A stretch of DNA of 64,000 bases. Origin: Nitrospirales bacterium (lineage in GTDB: Bacteria > Nitrospirota > Nitrospiria > Nitrospirales > UBA8639). The notes beneath the pieces were generated by a model. That model made no database searches, had not been told where the DNA came from, and saw only the letters and a list, made by a program, of their open reading frames with translations. The position numbers were made by a program, and so were the translations under genes. Within the stretch, counting starts at the first letter, position 1. Each line of letters begins with the position of its first letter. The stretch is from NCBI GenBank assembly GCA_029261235.1, contig JAJDBS010000079.1:35954-99953 (forward strand), in the 5' to 3' direction. Shown in pieces: positions 1-8,683 of this stretch.

Positions 1-75
1 GCACAAGGAGAGAATCCTCGGATGATTGAAGAAAAATTAAGTGGGTTCTTGCCGAGTTCCGAGCAAAGAAAATAG
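1..75 (+). CDS. motA: MotA C-terminal end (truncated by window edge)
   Basis: Frame 1 reads AQGENPRMIEEKLSGFLPSSEQRK*, a MotA-like C-terminus, directly upstream of motB. Confidence 0.75.
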   Translation, partial: AQGENPRMIEEKLSGFLPSSEQRK

Positions 76-112
76 TTCCTGTCTGTGGCGTCGCTTTCTC
101 ACACGTTGATTC

Positions 113-853
113 ATGAAGAAAAAACACGAAGAACATGAGAACCATGAGCGGTGGTTGGTCTCGTATGCCGACTTTATTACCCTCCTGTTTGCTTTTTTTG
201 TTGTGATGTATTCCGTGTCTTCGGTCAATGAGGGGAAGTATCGCATCTTAAGTGATTCCCTTTCAGGATCTTTCTCTAAGACAAAAGCTGCTGGTGACCT
301 TTCCGTTATGGATCTGCCGGTGACGACAAGTAAGCCGTCAGTGGTGCAAGATCCTGCGAACTCCAAAAAAAATGCTGAAGCCTTCCTGAATGTTGGTAAT
401 GCGATCGCTGCAGCCAAGGTTCCAGAGGGAGTGAAAGTGAATTCGACGGAACGAGGCCTCAGCATTCAGATTGCGGATGATACGTTATTTAGAAGTGGTA
501 CATCGTCAATTAATCCAGATATGCAAGAATATCTTGATCTTATTACAGGGTTGGTCCGCAACCTCCCGAATTTGATTGCTGTCGAAGGACATACAGATAA
601 TCAGCCCATTCACACCGCTGAATATTCCTCAAACTGGGATTTGTCCACGGCCCGAGCGAACGTCTTAATACGGTATTTCACGGAGCATCATCATTTACGA
701 TCCGATCGTTTTTCCTCGACCGGATTTGCTGGGACTCGTCCAATTCATTCGAATTCGACTTCAGAAGGGCAAGCTTCCAATCGTCGCGTGGAGTTAATTG
801 TACTGCGTAACACTGATGCTGAAGCTACGGCCTTTAATCCGTTCCTTCCATAA
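113..853 (+). CDS. motB: Flagellar motor protein MotB (TM plug plus OmpA-like peptidoglycan-binding domain)
   Basis: N-term RWLVSYADFITLLFAFFVVMYS; OmpA motif VEGHTDNQPI...SNWDLSTARA. Confidence 0.95.
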   Translation: MKKKHEEHENHERWLVSYADFITLLFAFFVVMYSVSSVNEGKYRILSDSLSGSFSKTKAAGDLSVMDLPVTTSKPSVVQDPANSKKNAEAFLNVGNAIAAAKVPEGVKVNSTERGLSIQIADDTLFRSGTSSINPDMQEYLDLITGLVRNLPNLIAVEGHTDNQPIHTAEYSSNWDLSTARANVLIRYFTEHHHLRSDRFSSTGFAGTRPIHSNSTSEGQASNRRVELIVLRNTDAEATAFNPFLP

Positions 854-1175
854 AAAATATCGAGGAAGTTACGGTAGGTGTGAAGCGTAAGGCGTCAGGT
901 CTATCTGTGTTTCTCGTTGTCGGCTTTACCTCTTACCTGTTTCTCGAACTGATCCTCTTCATTTTTTAGTAGGCAGGTTTCTGCGTAGGTGGAATGTTCT
1001 GCCGGTATTCTGTAATCAGTTTTACAGAAAAGTGAATTCCTTTTCTTTCTTACGATCCTCGTTTTCTAGGATAAATCATGAAAAAGAATGCTTTTTTGCC
1101 CTATTTGTTGGGGAAATGAGGAACCTGATGGTTCATGCGTTCGTGCATTTCGTGAAATTTTATTTAAGAACTCAT

Positions 1176-1191
1176 TGGCATACGCGTTGCA
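1176..1191 (+). promoter_or_regulatory. Sigma-54 (-24/-12) promoter for the flgF-led operon
   Basis: TGGCATACGCGTTGCA matches TGGCAYRNNNNTTGCW at every position; 35 nt upstream of the flgF ATG. Confidence 0.8.
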
Positions 1192-1225
1192 CAAATGGAT
1201 ATGAACGCTTAGCAAGGAGGCAGCA

Positions 1226-1945
1226 ATGAATCGTGGTATTTATCCTCCCCTCGCAGGGGCCCTGGTACTTGAACAGCGGTTGGAAGTTCTTTCCAATAAT
1301 ATAGGGAATTTACAAACAACAGGGTTCAAGAAAGACCGGCCGATTTTTGCCACGGTGCTCGCTCAAACCTCTGGGCCTTCCGTTGCGGGAATCGATCTGT
1401 TTCCTGTGCTTGGCGGATTGCCAGCAGATCGCTCTCAAGGCACTCTGGCTCATACCGGGGCACCGTTAGATGTGGCGTTGCAGGGGGAGGGTTTCTTGGT
1501 CGCCAAGACTCCAGACGGACTTCGCTATTTCCGTGGAGGAATACTGCAGCGTGATGTCGATGGGAATTTGGCCACGCATCAAGGCGATCCTTTACTAGGA
1601 AAAAAAGGACCAATAAAAGTGCCACCAGGAGAAATAGTGATTGATAATCAGGGAAATGTCAGTGTGAACAATGTGAGTGTGGATACGTTGCGACTTGAAA
1701 AAATTCCCGAGGGAGCAGAGACGTCAAAAGTCGGAAATTCGTATTGGACTGTTCCCAACAAATCTACACTAGCGCTCAACACCACCGTGCATCAAGGCAT
1801 GTTGGAAAAGTCAAATGTCAATCCCGCATTAGATATGGTGGAACTGATCAAAGTCACACGGGAGTATGAGCAAATGCAAAAAGCGATCAAAGCCATGGAT
1901 GAGCTGGCTGGACAGGCTATTCAAGCTTCTCGTGTGCAAGGGTAA
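1226..1945 (+). CDS. flgF: Flagellar basal-body rod protein FlgF
   Basis: MNRGIYPPLAGALVLEQRLEVLSNNIGNLQTTGFKKD; C-term VELIKVTREYEQMQKAIKAMDE; upstream AAGGAGG. Confidence 0.88.
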   Translation: MNRGIYPPLAGALVLEQRLEVLSNNIGNLQTTGFKKDRPIFATVLAQTSGPSVAGIDLFPVLGGLPADRSQGTLAHTGAPLDVALQGEGFLVAKTPDGLRYFRGGILQRDVDGNLATHQGDPLLGKKGPIKVPPGEIVIDNQGNVSVNNVSVDTLRLEKIPEGAETSKVGNSYWTVPNKSTLALNTTVHQGMLEKSNVNPALDMVELIKVTREYEQMQKAIKAMDELAGQAIQASRVQG

Positions 1946-1950
1946 GACGC

Positions 1951-1992
1951 AAGGAGTGAGAAGTAAGGAGTGAAAGGTAAGGAGTGAAAAGT
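1951..1992 (+). repeat. Three tandem 14-bp imperfect repeats (AAGGAGTGARAAGT)
   Basis: AAGGAGTGAGAAGT / AAGGAGTGAAAGGT / AAGGAGTGAAAAGT at 1951, 1965 and 1979. Confidence 0.85.
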
Positions 1993-2130
1993 GAGATGAG
2001 AATAGTGAGAAGCACGGACGAGAAGATGAAGAAACAACGAGTCAGGATATTTCCTGTTCTTACCCATGTCTCCTTTTTTCTCCCTTCTCCCTTTGTACTT
2101 GTTTGTGATTAAGAATAGAGAGGACCATTT

Positions 2131-2922
2131 ATGATTCGTGCTATGCATACGGCCTCAACAGGTATGGCTGCTCAACAACTTAGTATCGATACCATTGCGA
2201 ATAACTTGGCGAATGTGAATACCACTGGATTTAAGCGAAGTCGCGCAGAATTTGCGGACTTGTTGTACCAAGCTTCGCGGGTGCCTGGAGCGAGTGCTTC
2301 AAATGTTGGAGTATTTCCAGTTGGGATACAGGTGGGACTGGGTACACGGCCAGTCACGGTGTCAAAAGAATATGTACAAGGAAGTTTGAAGCAAACGTTT
2401 AATGAATTGGATGTCGCCATTGATGGGGCTGGCTTCTTCCAAGTGCAACGTCCTGATGGGACCACGATGTATACCCGAGCCGGTTCCTTTAAAAGTGATA
2501 GTACGGGAATTGTGGTCACGGGTGATGGGGATACGCTCATCCCGAATATTACGATTCCCGATGGGACATTGACGATAAATATTGGACAAGATGGCACGGT
2601 CTCGGCCCTCCAGGCTGGTGCGACTCAAGCCACACAAGTCGCGCAAATACAGTTAGTGCGATTTAATAATCCCTCCGGATTGATTGCCCAAGGAAATAAC
2701 TTGTTTACAGAGAGCGCGGCATCTGGAGCGGCTCAGCAGGGTACACCAGGTTTTTCCTCAGGATTTGGTTTAATTCAGCAAGGGTTCTTAGAAATCTCCA
2801 ATGTGAATATTGCTGATGAAATGGTGAATATGATTGTGGCCCAGCGTGCCTATGAACTGAATTCCAAAGCAATCCAAGCTGCTGATGACATGATGCAAGT
2901 TGTCGGCTCATTGAGGCGGTAA
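2131..2922 (+). CDS. flgG: Flagellar distal rod protein FlgG
   Basis: MIRAMHTASTGMAAQQLSIDTIANNLANVNTTGFKRSRAEF; C-term LNSKAIQAADDMMQVVGSLRR. Confidence 0.97.
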   Translation: MIRAMHTASTGMAAQQLSIDTIANNLANVNTTGFKRSRAEFADLLYQASRVPGASASNVGVFPVGIQVGLGTRPVTVSKEYVQGSLKQTFNELDVAIDGAGFFQVQRPDGTTMYTRAGSFKSDSTGIVVTGDGDTLIPNITIPDGTLTINIGQDGTVSALQAGATQATQVAQIQLVRFNNPSGLIAQGNNLFTESAASGAAQQGTPGFSSGFGLIQQGFLEISNVNIADEMVNMIVAQRAYELNSKAIQAADDMMQVVGSLRR

Positions 2923-2925
2923 CCG

Positions 2926-3669
2926 ATGAAGATGATGCTCTTGATAGGATTTCTCATTGTTGGTGGATCATGGTGGCCGGAGGCGAACGATGCTCTGGCC
3001 GCCCAATCTTCATCTGGGCATGGCGAGGAGAAATTTATTCACGCACGAGACTTTGAGCGGGTCATTGTATCCGAACTGGATCGCCAATATGGAAGGCCAG
3101 GGCATCGCGTCAGTGTACGGATCGTCTTTCCGAAAAAGCCTTTGCTCAGGAAAGCAGGGAAACTTCATCTAGAGCTTACGAAAATGTCTGGTGGTGCCAG
3201 GACAGGACGTCGGTCGTTTCGAGTCGGGCTGTACATCAATCGGCAGTTTATCAAGACGATCAATGTCGTGGGAGAAGTCAAGGCAGAGGCCATGGTGATT
3301 ACGCCTCGACGATGGATGAAACGAAATGAAGTCTTTGCGAAAGACGATGTGACGATCATGAGGGTGGCCATGCCTTCACTCACGCATGATTTTATTCTTC
3401 ATCAGGATGAAGTACTGGGGAAACAAGTGCTTCGATCTCTGCCTCCACGACAACCCATTGCCAAAGCGATGGTCGATGATCCTCCAGTGGTGCGTAAAGG
3501 TGATCGTGTCATGATTGAAGTTCGGCAAGGCGGTCTGTTGGTTCAAGCCATTGGCTTGGCAAAAGCAACAGGTAAGTCAGGTGAGACCATTCTTGTTGAG
3601 AATAAGAGTTCAGGTCGTAAAGTGATGGGTACCGTTGTGAGTGCTGGTCGAGTGGAGGTGGGATTTTGA
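2926..3669 (+). CDS. flgA: Flagellar P-ring assembly chaperone FlgA
   Basis: Signal peptide; SAF-like C-term GKQVLRSLPPRQPI...VRKGDRVMIEVRQGGLLVQAIGLA; between flgG and flgH. Confidence 0.93.
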   Translation: MKMMLLIGFLIVGGSWWPEANDALAAQSSSGHGEEKFIHARDFERVIVSELDRQYGRPGHRVSVRIVFPKKPLLRKAGKLHLELTKMSGGARTGRRSFRVGLYINRQFIKTINVVGEVKAEAMVITPRRWMKRNEVFAKDDVTIMRVAMPSLTHDFILHQDEVLGKQVLRSLPPRQPIAKAMVDDPPVVRKGDRVMIEVRQGGLLVQAIGLAKATGKSGETILVENKSSGRKVMGTVVSAGRVEVGF

Positions 3670-4358
3670 GAAACACATATCGTCAGGGACCATGTTGGAT
3701 GCTTGCCTGTGTGAGTTTTTTTGGATTTGTCGGTTGTGCGGAAATTCACAAACCACCGACAGTTGAAACGGAAACACAAATGATCATAGAGCCCGAATCG
3801 ATGTATATGGGGTCGTTGTGGGAGCCTGATAATGGTCGAGCCTTTATGTTCGAAGATAGGCGGGCGAGTCGGATCGGAGATATTGTCATCGTTCAAATCG
3901 TGGAACAACACAGTGGGTCCAAGTCAGCCAATACGAAATCGGATCGGAGTACCAGTTTCGGTGCCAGTGCGGGCGGAGGATTTTTTGACCTCACTGACTT
4001 ATTAGGGGATTTTCGCAATCTGTTTAATGCTGAGGTTTCTTCGAGCAATGAGTTTGAGGGAGATGGTTCAACAAGCAGGGAGGATAGCTTGACTGGGACG
4101 ATTGCCGCTCAAGTTGTGGAAGTCTTCCCCAATGGAGATTTGCGTATTAAAGGAAAGCGACAAGTGAAAGTGAATAGTGAAACGCAAACCATGATGATTA
4201 AGGGCATCGTTCGTCGAATTGATTTAGATACACAAAATACCGTGTTGTCATCTGCTGTGGCGAATGCCGACATCTCCTACACGGGCTTAGGAGCGGTGGA
4301 TGACGTTCAAACACCAGGGTGGGCGGTTCGTGCATTCAATTGGATCACGCCATTTTGA
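3666..4358 (+). CDS. flgH: Flagellar L-ring lipoprotein FlgH
   Basis: Lipobox-like FVGC; SMYMGSLWEPDNGRAFMFEDRRASRIGDIVIVQIVE; GDLRIKGKRQVKVNSE. Confidence 0.95.
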   Translation: MRNTYRQGPCWMLACVSFFGFVGCAEIHKPPTVETETQMIIEPESMYMGSLWEPDNGRAFMFEDRRASRIGDIVIVQIVEQHSGSKSANTKSDRSTSFGASAGGGFFDLTDLLGDFRNLFNAEVSSSNEFEGDGSTSREDSLTGTIAAQVVEVFPNGDLRIKGKRQVKVNSETQTMMIKGIVRRIDLDTQNTVLSSAVANADISYTGLGAVDDVQTPGWAVRAFNWITPF

Positions 4359-4364
4359 TGAGCC

Positions 4365-5570
4365 GTGAGCGTTAAGAGGGAAAAAGTGAAACGTTACCAA
4401 AAAAGTCTCTATGAGTGTTTCTGTTGGCCCGTTGTTGTGATTCTTCTGGTTTCTTGGGTCTCTCCTTTAGGTCTGGGGTTGGGCAGTCCGGCGCCTTCTG
4501 AGGCTGCTCGGATTAAAGATATTGCGTCTATTGAAGGCGTTCGAGATAACCAACTCATTGGGTATGGGTTGATTGTCGGATTGGACCGAACCGGTGATTC
4601 AGTGGTTGGTGGCCAGTTTACGGCGCAAGCTATTATTTCGATGTTGAATACCATGGGAGTGAATCTCAAAGTTGATCCTAATCAATTACTGACAAAGAAT
4701 ACGGCGTCGGTGATGGTGACGGCAAAACTGCCTCCCTTTGCGAGACCTGGGATGAAATTAGACGTTCAAGTATCCTCCTTGGCCAATGCTAAAAGCTTGA
4801 AAGGAGGAACCCTGTTGTTAACCCCCCTCAAAGCGGCGAATCAACAGGTCTATGCTGTGGCCCAAGGTCCTATTTCCACTTCAGGGTTTTCAGGTGGCGG
4901 AGGTGGGACCACGACGGTGAAAAATCAACAATCAGGAGGCATTGTCCCTGGTGGGGCTATCGTGGAAAAGGCCGTAAAGATTGATATGAATGCCTGGAAT
5001 ACATTTTCATTGACGATGCACCAAGCGGATTTCACGACTGCCTTGCGTGTCTCAGAAGTCATCAATGGGCATATGGGGGATGACCTCGCTTCTGCTGTGA
5101 GTTCTGGTCAAGTGCAAGTCGCGGTCCCAGTCAAATATCAAGGAAAAATTGTCCAAATGATCGCGGCGGTGGAAAAATTGACTGTACATGTGGATGTGAG
5201 TGCCAAAGTTGTGGTGAATGAGCGCACTGGCACCATTGTCATGGGTGAACATGTTCGATTAGCCAGTATGGCTATTGCCCACGGAAACCTGACCATCAGG
5301 ATTCAAACAGACTTTAATGTTTCTCAACCTAACGCCCCACTGGCCCTTGGGAGAGGAGCGACTGCCGGCGGGAGTACCGTCGTGACCCCAGATGTGGATA
5401 CTGAGGTTGAGGAAGAGGAAGGTCGAGTGATTCAAGTTGACGGGTCGGTCACGCTAGGCGATCTGGTGAAGGCGTTGAATTCTGTTGGTGTGACCCCGCG
5501 AGACCTGGTCGCTGTTCTGACCGCGGCCAAAGCTGCTGGTGCACTACAAGCTGAGTTAGAACTCATTTAG
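4365..5570 (+). CDS. flgI: Flagellar P-ring protein FlgI
   Basis: RIKDIASIEGVRDNQLIGYGLIVGLDRTGD; C-term TLGDLVKALNSVGVTPRDLVAVLTAAKAAGALQAELELI; GTG start, exact start uncertain. Confidence 0.97.
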   Translation: MSVKREKVKRYQKSLYECFCWPVVVILLVSWVSPLGLGLGSPAPSEAARIKDIASIEGVRDNQLIGYGLIVGLDRTGDSVVGGQFTAQAIISMLNTMGVNLKVDPNQLLTKNTASVMVTAKLPPFARPGMKLDVQVSSLANAKSLKGGTLLLTPLKAANQQVYAVAQGPISTSGFSGGGGGTTTVKNQQSGGIVPGGAIVEKAVKIDMNAWNTFSLTMHQADFTTALRVSEVINGHMGDDLASAVSSGQVQVAVPVKYQGKIVQMIAAVEKLTVHVDVSAKVVVNERTGTIVMGEHVRLASMAIAHGNLTIRIQTDFNVSQPNAPLALGRGATAGGSTVVTPDVDTEVEEEEGRVIQVDGSVTLGDLVKALNSVGVTPRDLVAVLTAAKAAGALQAELELI

Positions 5571-5584
5571 GAACAGTAAAAAGG

Positions 5585-5668
5585 AAGGAGTCAGTCGTAA
5601 GGAGCAAGATATATAAAGCGGAAGTATCTGAAGTTTTCTCCGCTCTTTTGATGTTATACGCCTGACTC
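5585..5668. repeat. Nested palindromic intergenic element with the 14-nt-period motif
   Basis: AAGGAGTCAGTCGT then AAGGAGCAAG (5585, 5599); GAGTCAG 5588-5594 pairs CTGACTC 5662-5668; AGCGGA 5617-5622 pairs TCCGCT 5639-5644. Confidence 0.6.
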
Positions 5669-5711
5669 TTTACTCCTCACTTTATACTGTTTTAACTGAA
5701 GGAGATACTGA

Positions 5712-6068
5712 ATGATCGATGCAACTGGACTACTGGATACGTCGCAGGTGGCTGGTACGCTCGCCGGAACGAAGATTAAGCAGGTTGAGCAATCGGCTCA
5801 ACGAGGGGATATGCTCAAGGCCAGCCAGGAATTCGAATCATATTTTGTGTCCTATATGTTGAAGGTGATGCGAGAGACTGTTCCGCAAGGAGAATTGACG
5901 GCCAATAAGATGGGGGACATGTTTCAATCATTTTATGATCAAGAAATTGGCAAGCGAGCGGCTCAGTCCGGGAGTTTAGGACTTTCGGACTATGTGCTGG
6001 CCGCTGTGGCTCGCAATGAAGATCTTGCTCGTTCGCCTTCTAATCCTTCAATTTCTGTGAAATCTTAA
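5712..6068 (+). CDS. flgJ: FlgJ-type rod-binding protein (rod-cap domain only)
   Basis: KASQEFESYFVSYMLKVMRETVPQGEL...MGDMFQSFYDQEIGKRAAQSGSLGLSDYV; no C-terminal muramidase domain. Confidence 0.88.
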   Translation: MIDATGLLDTSQVAGTLAGTKIKQVEQSAQRGDMLKASQEFESYFVSYMLKVMRETVPQGELTANKMGDMFQSFYDQEIGKRAAQSGSLGLSDYVLAAVARNEDLARSPSNPSISVKS

Positions 6069-6077
6069 GAGGTTTAG

Positions 6078-6105
6078 TAAAGTTTTATGGTATTGCTTCC
6101 GATAA
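6078..6105 (+). promoter_or_regulatory. Sigma-28 (FliA)-like promoter upstream of flgM
   Basis: TAAAGTTT - 12 nt - TCCGATAA (consensus TAAAGTTT-N11-GCCGATAA). Confidence 0.65.
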
Positions 6106-6129
6106 GAAGAGAGAAGGAGGCATGATGCC

Positions 6130-6444
6130 ATGACAATTCCTGGCCTTGATCCCAGTGGAGAACTGGGAAGACTGTTCTTTCAGATCCAATCAAAATCTAG
6201 TCATGAGAAGGATGTCCGTCAGCCTCACACGGTTCCCCAAGGGGGTCGCGATGCTGTGGATCTCTCGCGTTTGGCACAGGAGATTCGCACGCATACGGCG
6301 CGTGCGACGGAACTGCCGGATCTTAGAACTGACAAGATTCAACGCGTACAGCAGGTGTTGGCTCAGGGAGGTGAATTAGCAACAGCTGATCAATTGGCTG
6401 ATGCGATTGTCCGAGAGACACTGTTGAACGATTTGGGTTCGTAA
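6130..6444 (+). CDS. flgM: Anti-sigma-28 factor FlgM
   Basis: DAVDLSRLAQEIRTHTARATELPDLRTDKIQRVQQVLAQGGELATADQLADAIVRE; between flgJ and flgN. Confidence 0.8.
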   Translation: MTIPGLDPSGELGRLFFQIQSKSSHEKDVRQPHTVPQGGRDAVDLSRLAQEIRTHTARATELPDLRTDKIQRVQQVLAQGGELATADQLADAIVRETLLNDLGS

Positions 6445-6465
6445 CCCTCATGATGTGAAGAGGAG

Positions 6466-6972
6466 ATGAATACTGTGTTGAATCGTGCTCAAGCACCATG
6501 GGATCACTTGTTGGTGCTGTTAGGGGAAATGCACGTTACCTTTGAACAATTCCTGTCGTTTCTCTGTGACGAAGAGCGTTTGCTCGGTGCCATGGATCGG
6601 CAGGGGGTGGCCGATATGGCGGACAAGAAAGAGCAATCGTTAGTCGAGATGTCGCGATATGAAAAGCAAGTCGGCATGGCGATTCATCAGCTTGCGGGCC
6701 CTGAACATCGCGGGAAGGTTGATATGTGGTTGAAGCAATTGCGCCATCCTCAAGCCATGAAGGCCCGTACGATTTTTCACGAATTAATTGGATTGACGCA
6801 GAAGATACAAGCACAAGGTCGCAAGAACGAAATCCTTATCCGTCGTATGCAATGTGTCGTTCGGGAAGCGATTAATCTCATTTACACGGGCCTGGGCACT
6901 GGTCCCGTTTACCAAGGCTCTGGGGTTTTGAAATTTTCTGCGGCTCCCAGTTCAGTGAGTTTCCACGGATAG
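6466..6972 (+). CDS. flgN: FlgN-like export chaperone
   Basis: Helical protein ending in GPVYQGSGV; directly upstream of flgK. Confidence 0.75.
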   Translation: MNTVLNRAQAPWDHLLVLLGEMHVTFEQFLSFLCDEERLLGAMDRQGVADMADKKEQSLVEMSRYEKQVGMAIHQLAGPEHRGKVDMWLKQLRHPQAMKARTIFHELIGLTQKIQAQGRKNEILIRRMQCVVREAINLIYTGLGTGPVYQGSGVLKFSAAPSSVSFHG

Positions 6973-6979
6973 GAGCGCT

Positions 6980-8626
6980 ATGGCAGGCGTTAGTCATATC
7001 TTTAATGTCGCACGATCTGGTGTTCAGGCCCATCAACAAGGTCTGGCCACGACCGCTCATAACATCGCGAATATCAATACCAAAGGATTTTCGCGGCAAC
7101 AGGTGGTGTTGGAAAATGCCCGACCAGCAGAAGGCGTCATCGGAAGTGGTGTCCAAGTTGGGCAGATTCGGCGGACGATTGATACCTTTCTCGAAAACCA
7201 ATTGACTGCAGAGCATGAAGATCTTGGATTCATCACGAGTAAACATTCCTTATTGGTGCAAGCTGACGGGGTTGTGACTGAAACAGATAATTCGGGGTTG
7301 TCACACAGTGTCACCGAATTTTTTAATGCCCTACGCGATGTGACGACGAACCCAGAAAGTCCCATTCAACGAACGGTCCTCTTGGCTAAAGCACAGACAT
7401 TGAGTTCGGAATTTGTCAAACAGGCACAGGGATTCAATCAAATCCGATTGGATGCGAACCAAGAGCTTGTTCGACATGTGGAGACAGTGAATGGGTTGGC
7501 AACCCGTATCGCCTCTCTGAATGATGATATTTTTAGGGCCGAATCGAGTGGTCGAGACGCGCTGGATTTACGTGATCAACGGGCCGTGTTACTCAATGAT
7601 GTCGCCGAGTTAGTTGATATTGAACAAGTCCAACTTCGCGATGGGGTTGGCATCAATGTGGGTGGACAATTGCTCGTCGCAGGGAATCATGCGAATGCGT
7701 TATCGACAATTCCTGATGTTGATAATCCGCCCATGAGTGATGTCGCCTTTGTCCGGAGCAACGGGAGTGCTTTTTCGATATCTTCGAAACTGCAAGGTGG
7801 AAAAATTGGGGGCTTGCTTCAAGTACGTGATGGTGATGTGCCGAGTTTTCAAGATCGTGTGGACCGATTGGCCGCCACGTTCATCAATGAATTTAATCAA
7901 CAACATCAAGCTGGTTATGCGCTAGATGCTACGACGGGTAATTCGTTTTTCTCAAGCATTACGCCTCCCGCTCCTGTCCCAAGCGATACGAATAGTGGAA
8001 CAGCGGTGGGGACGTCTGTGGCGATTACGGACCCTACGCTGTTGACGTTTCAAAATTATGAAGTGCAGTTTTCTAGTGCATCAGCCTATTCCGTTGTCGA
8101 TACGACGAGTGGAACAACGGTCACCACGGGTTCCTATACGTCCGGTGTGGCCATCAACTTTGATGGGCTTGATGTTGTCCTGACTGGGACGGCTGCGACT
8201 GGCGATGTCTATTCTGTGGACGCCCACCAGGGCTCGGCTCAGCGGTTTGGCGTGGCGCTGACAGATGTTGATAAAGTTGCCGCATCGTCGACGGCTCTCG
8301 GTGTTCCTGGGGACAACGTGAATGCACTGGCTTTGGTGAATCTGCATACCAGCCGACAAACGACGCTTAGCAGTTTGACGCTGAATGATTATCAGACGAT
8401 TACGTCTGGCAATGTGGGCAGTGCCACACGTGAGGCCGAATTGCTCTTAAATACGACGACGCTCGAATTCGGGCAAATACAGGGTCTTCGCGAAAGTGTG
8501 TCTGGCGTGTCATTGGACGAAGAACTGACAAATTTATTGAGCTTTCAACGCTCGTTTGAAGCGTCGGCCCGGTTGATTACCGTGGCGGATGAATTAATGC
8601 AAACGATCCTGAATATGGGTCGATAA
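6980..8626 (+). CDS. flgK: Hook-associated protein 1 FlgK
   Basis: GVQAHQQGLATTAHNIANINTKGFSRQQVVLE; C-term SLDEELTNLLSFQRSFEASARLITVADELMQTILNM. Confidence 0.97.
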   Translation: MAGVSHIFNVARSGVQAHQQGLATTAHNIANINTKGFSRQQVVLENARPAEGVIGSGVQVGQIRRTIDTFLENQLTAEHEDLGFITSKHSLLVQADGVVTETDNSGLSHSVTEFFNALRDVTTNPESPIQRTVLLAKAQTLSSEFVKQAQGFNQIRLDANQELVRHVETVNGLATRIASLNDDIFRAESSGRDALDLRDQRAVLLNDVAELVDIEQVQLRDGVGINVGGQLLVAGNHANALSTIPDVDNPPMSDVAFVRSNGSAFSISSKLQGGKIGGLLQVRDGDVPSFQDRVDRLAATFINEFNQQHQAGYALDATTGNSFFSSITPPAPVPSDTNSGTAVGTSVAITDPTLLTFQNYEVQFSSASAYSVVDTTSGTTVTTGSYTSGVAINFDGLDVVLTGTAATGDVYSVDAHQGSAQRFGVALTDVDKVAASSTALGVPGDNVNALALVNLHTSRQTTLSSLTLNDYQTITSGNVGSATREAELLLNTTTLEFGQIQGLRESVSGVSLDEELTNLLSFQRSFEASARLITVADELMQTILNMGR

Positions 8627-8683
8627 GGGAATCGTCGATGAGATATGTCGATTGCGACACGAGGCGAATAGGGGAATCATGAG

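Noticed and set aside
1032-1229. 65-aa plus-strand ORF upstream of flgF
   Set aside because: Spans the sigma-54 promoter and SD of flgF, composition not protein-like, no family recognised
1951-1992. Tandem 14-bp repeats as a CRISPR array
   Set aside because: Repeats are contiguous with no spacers and no cas genes
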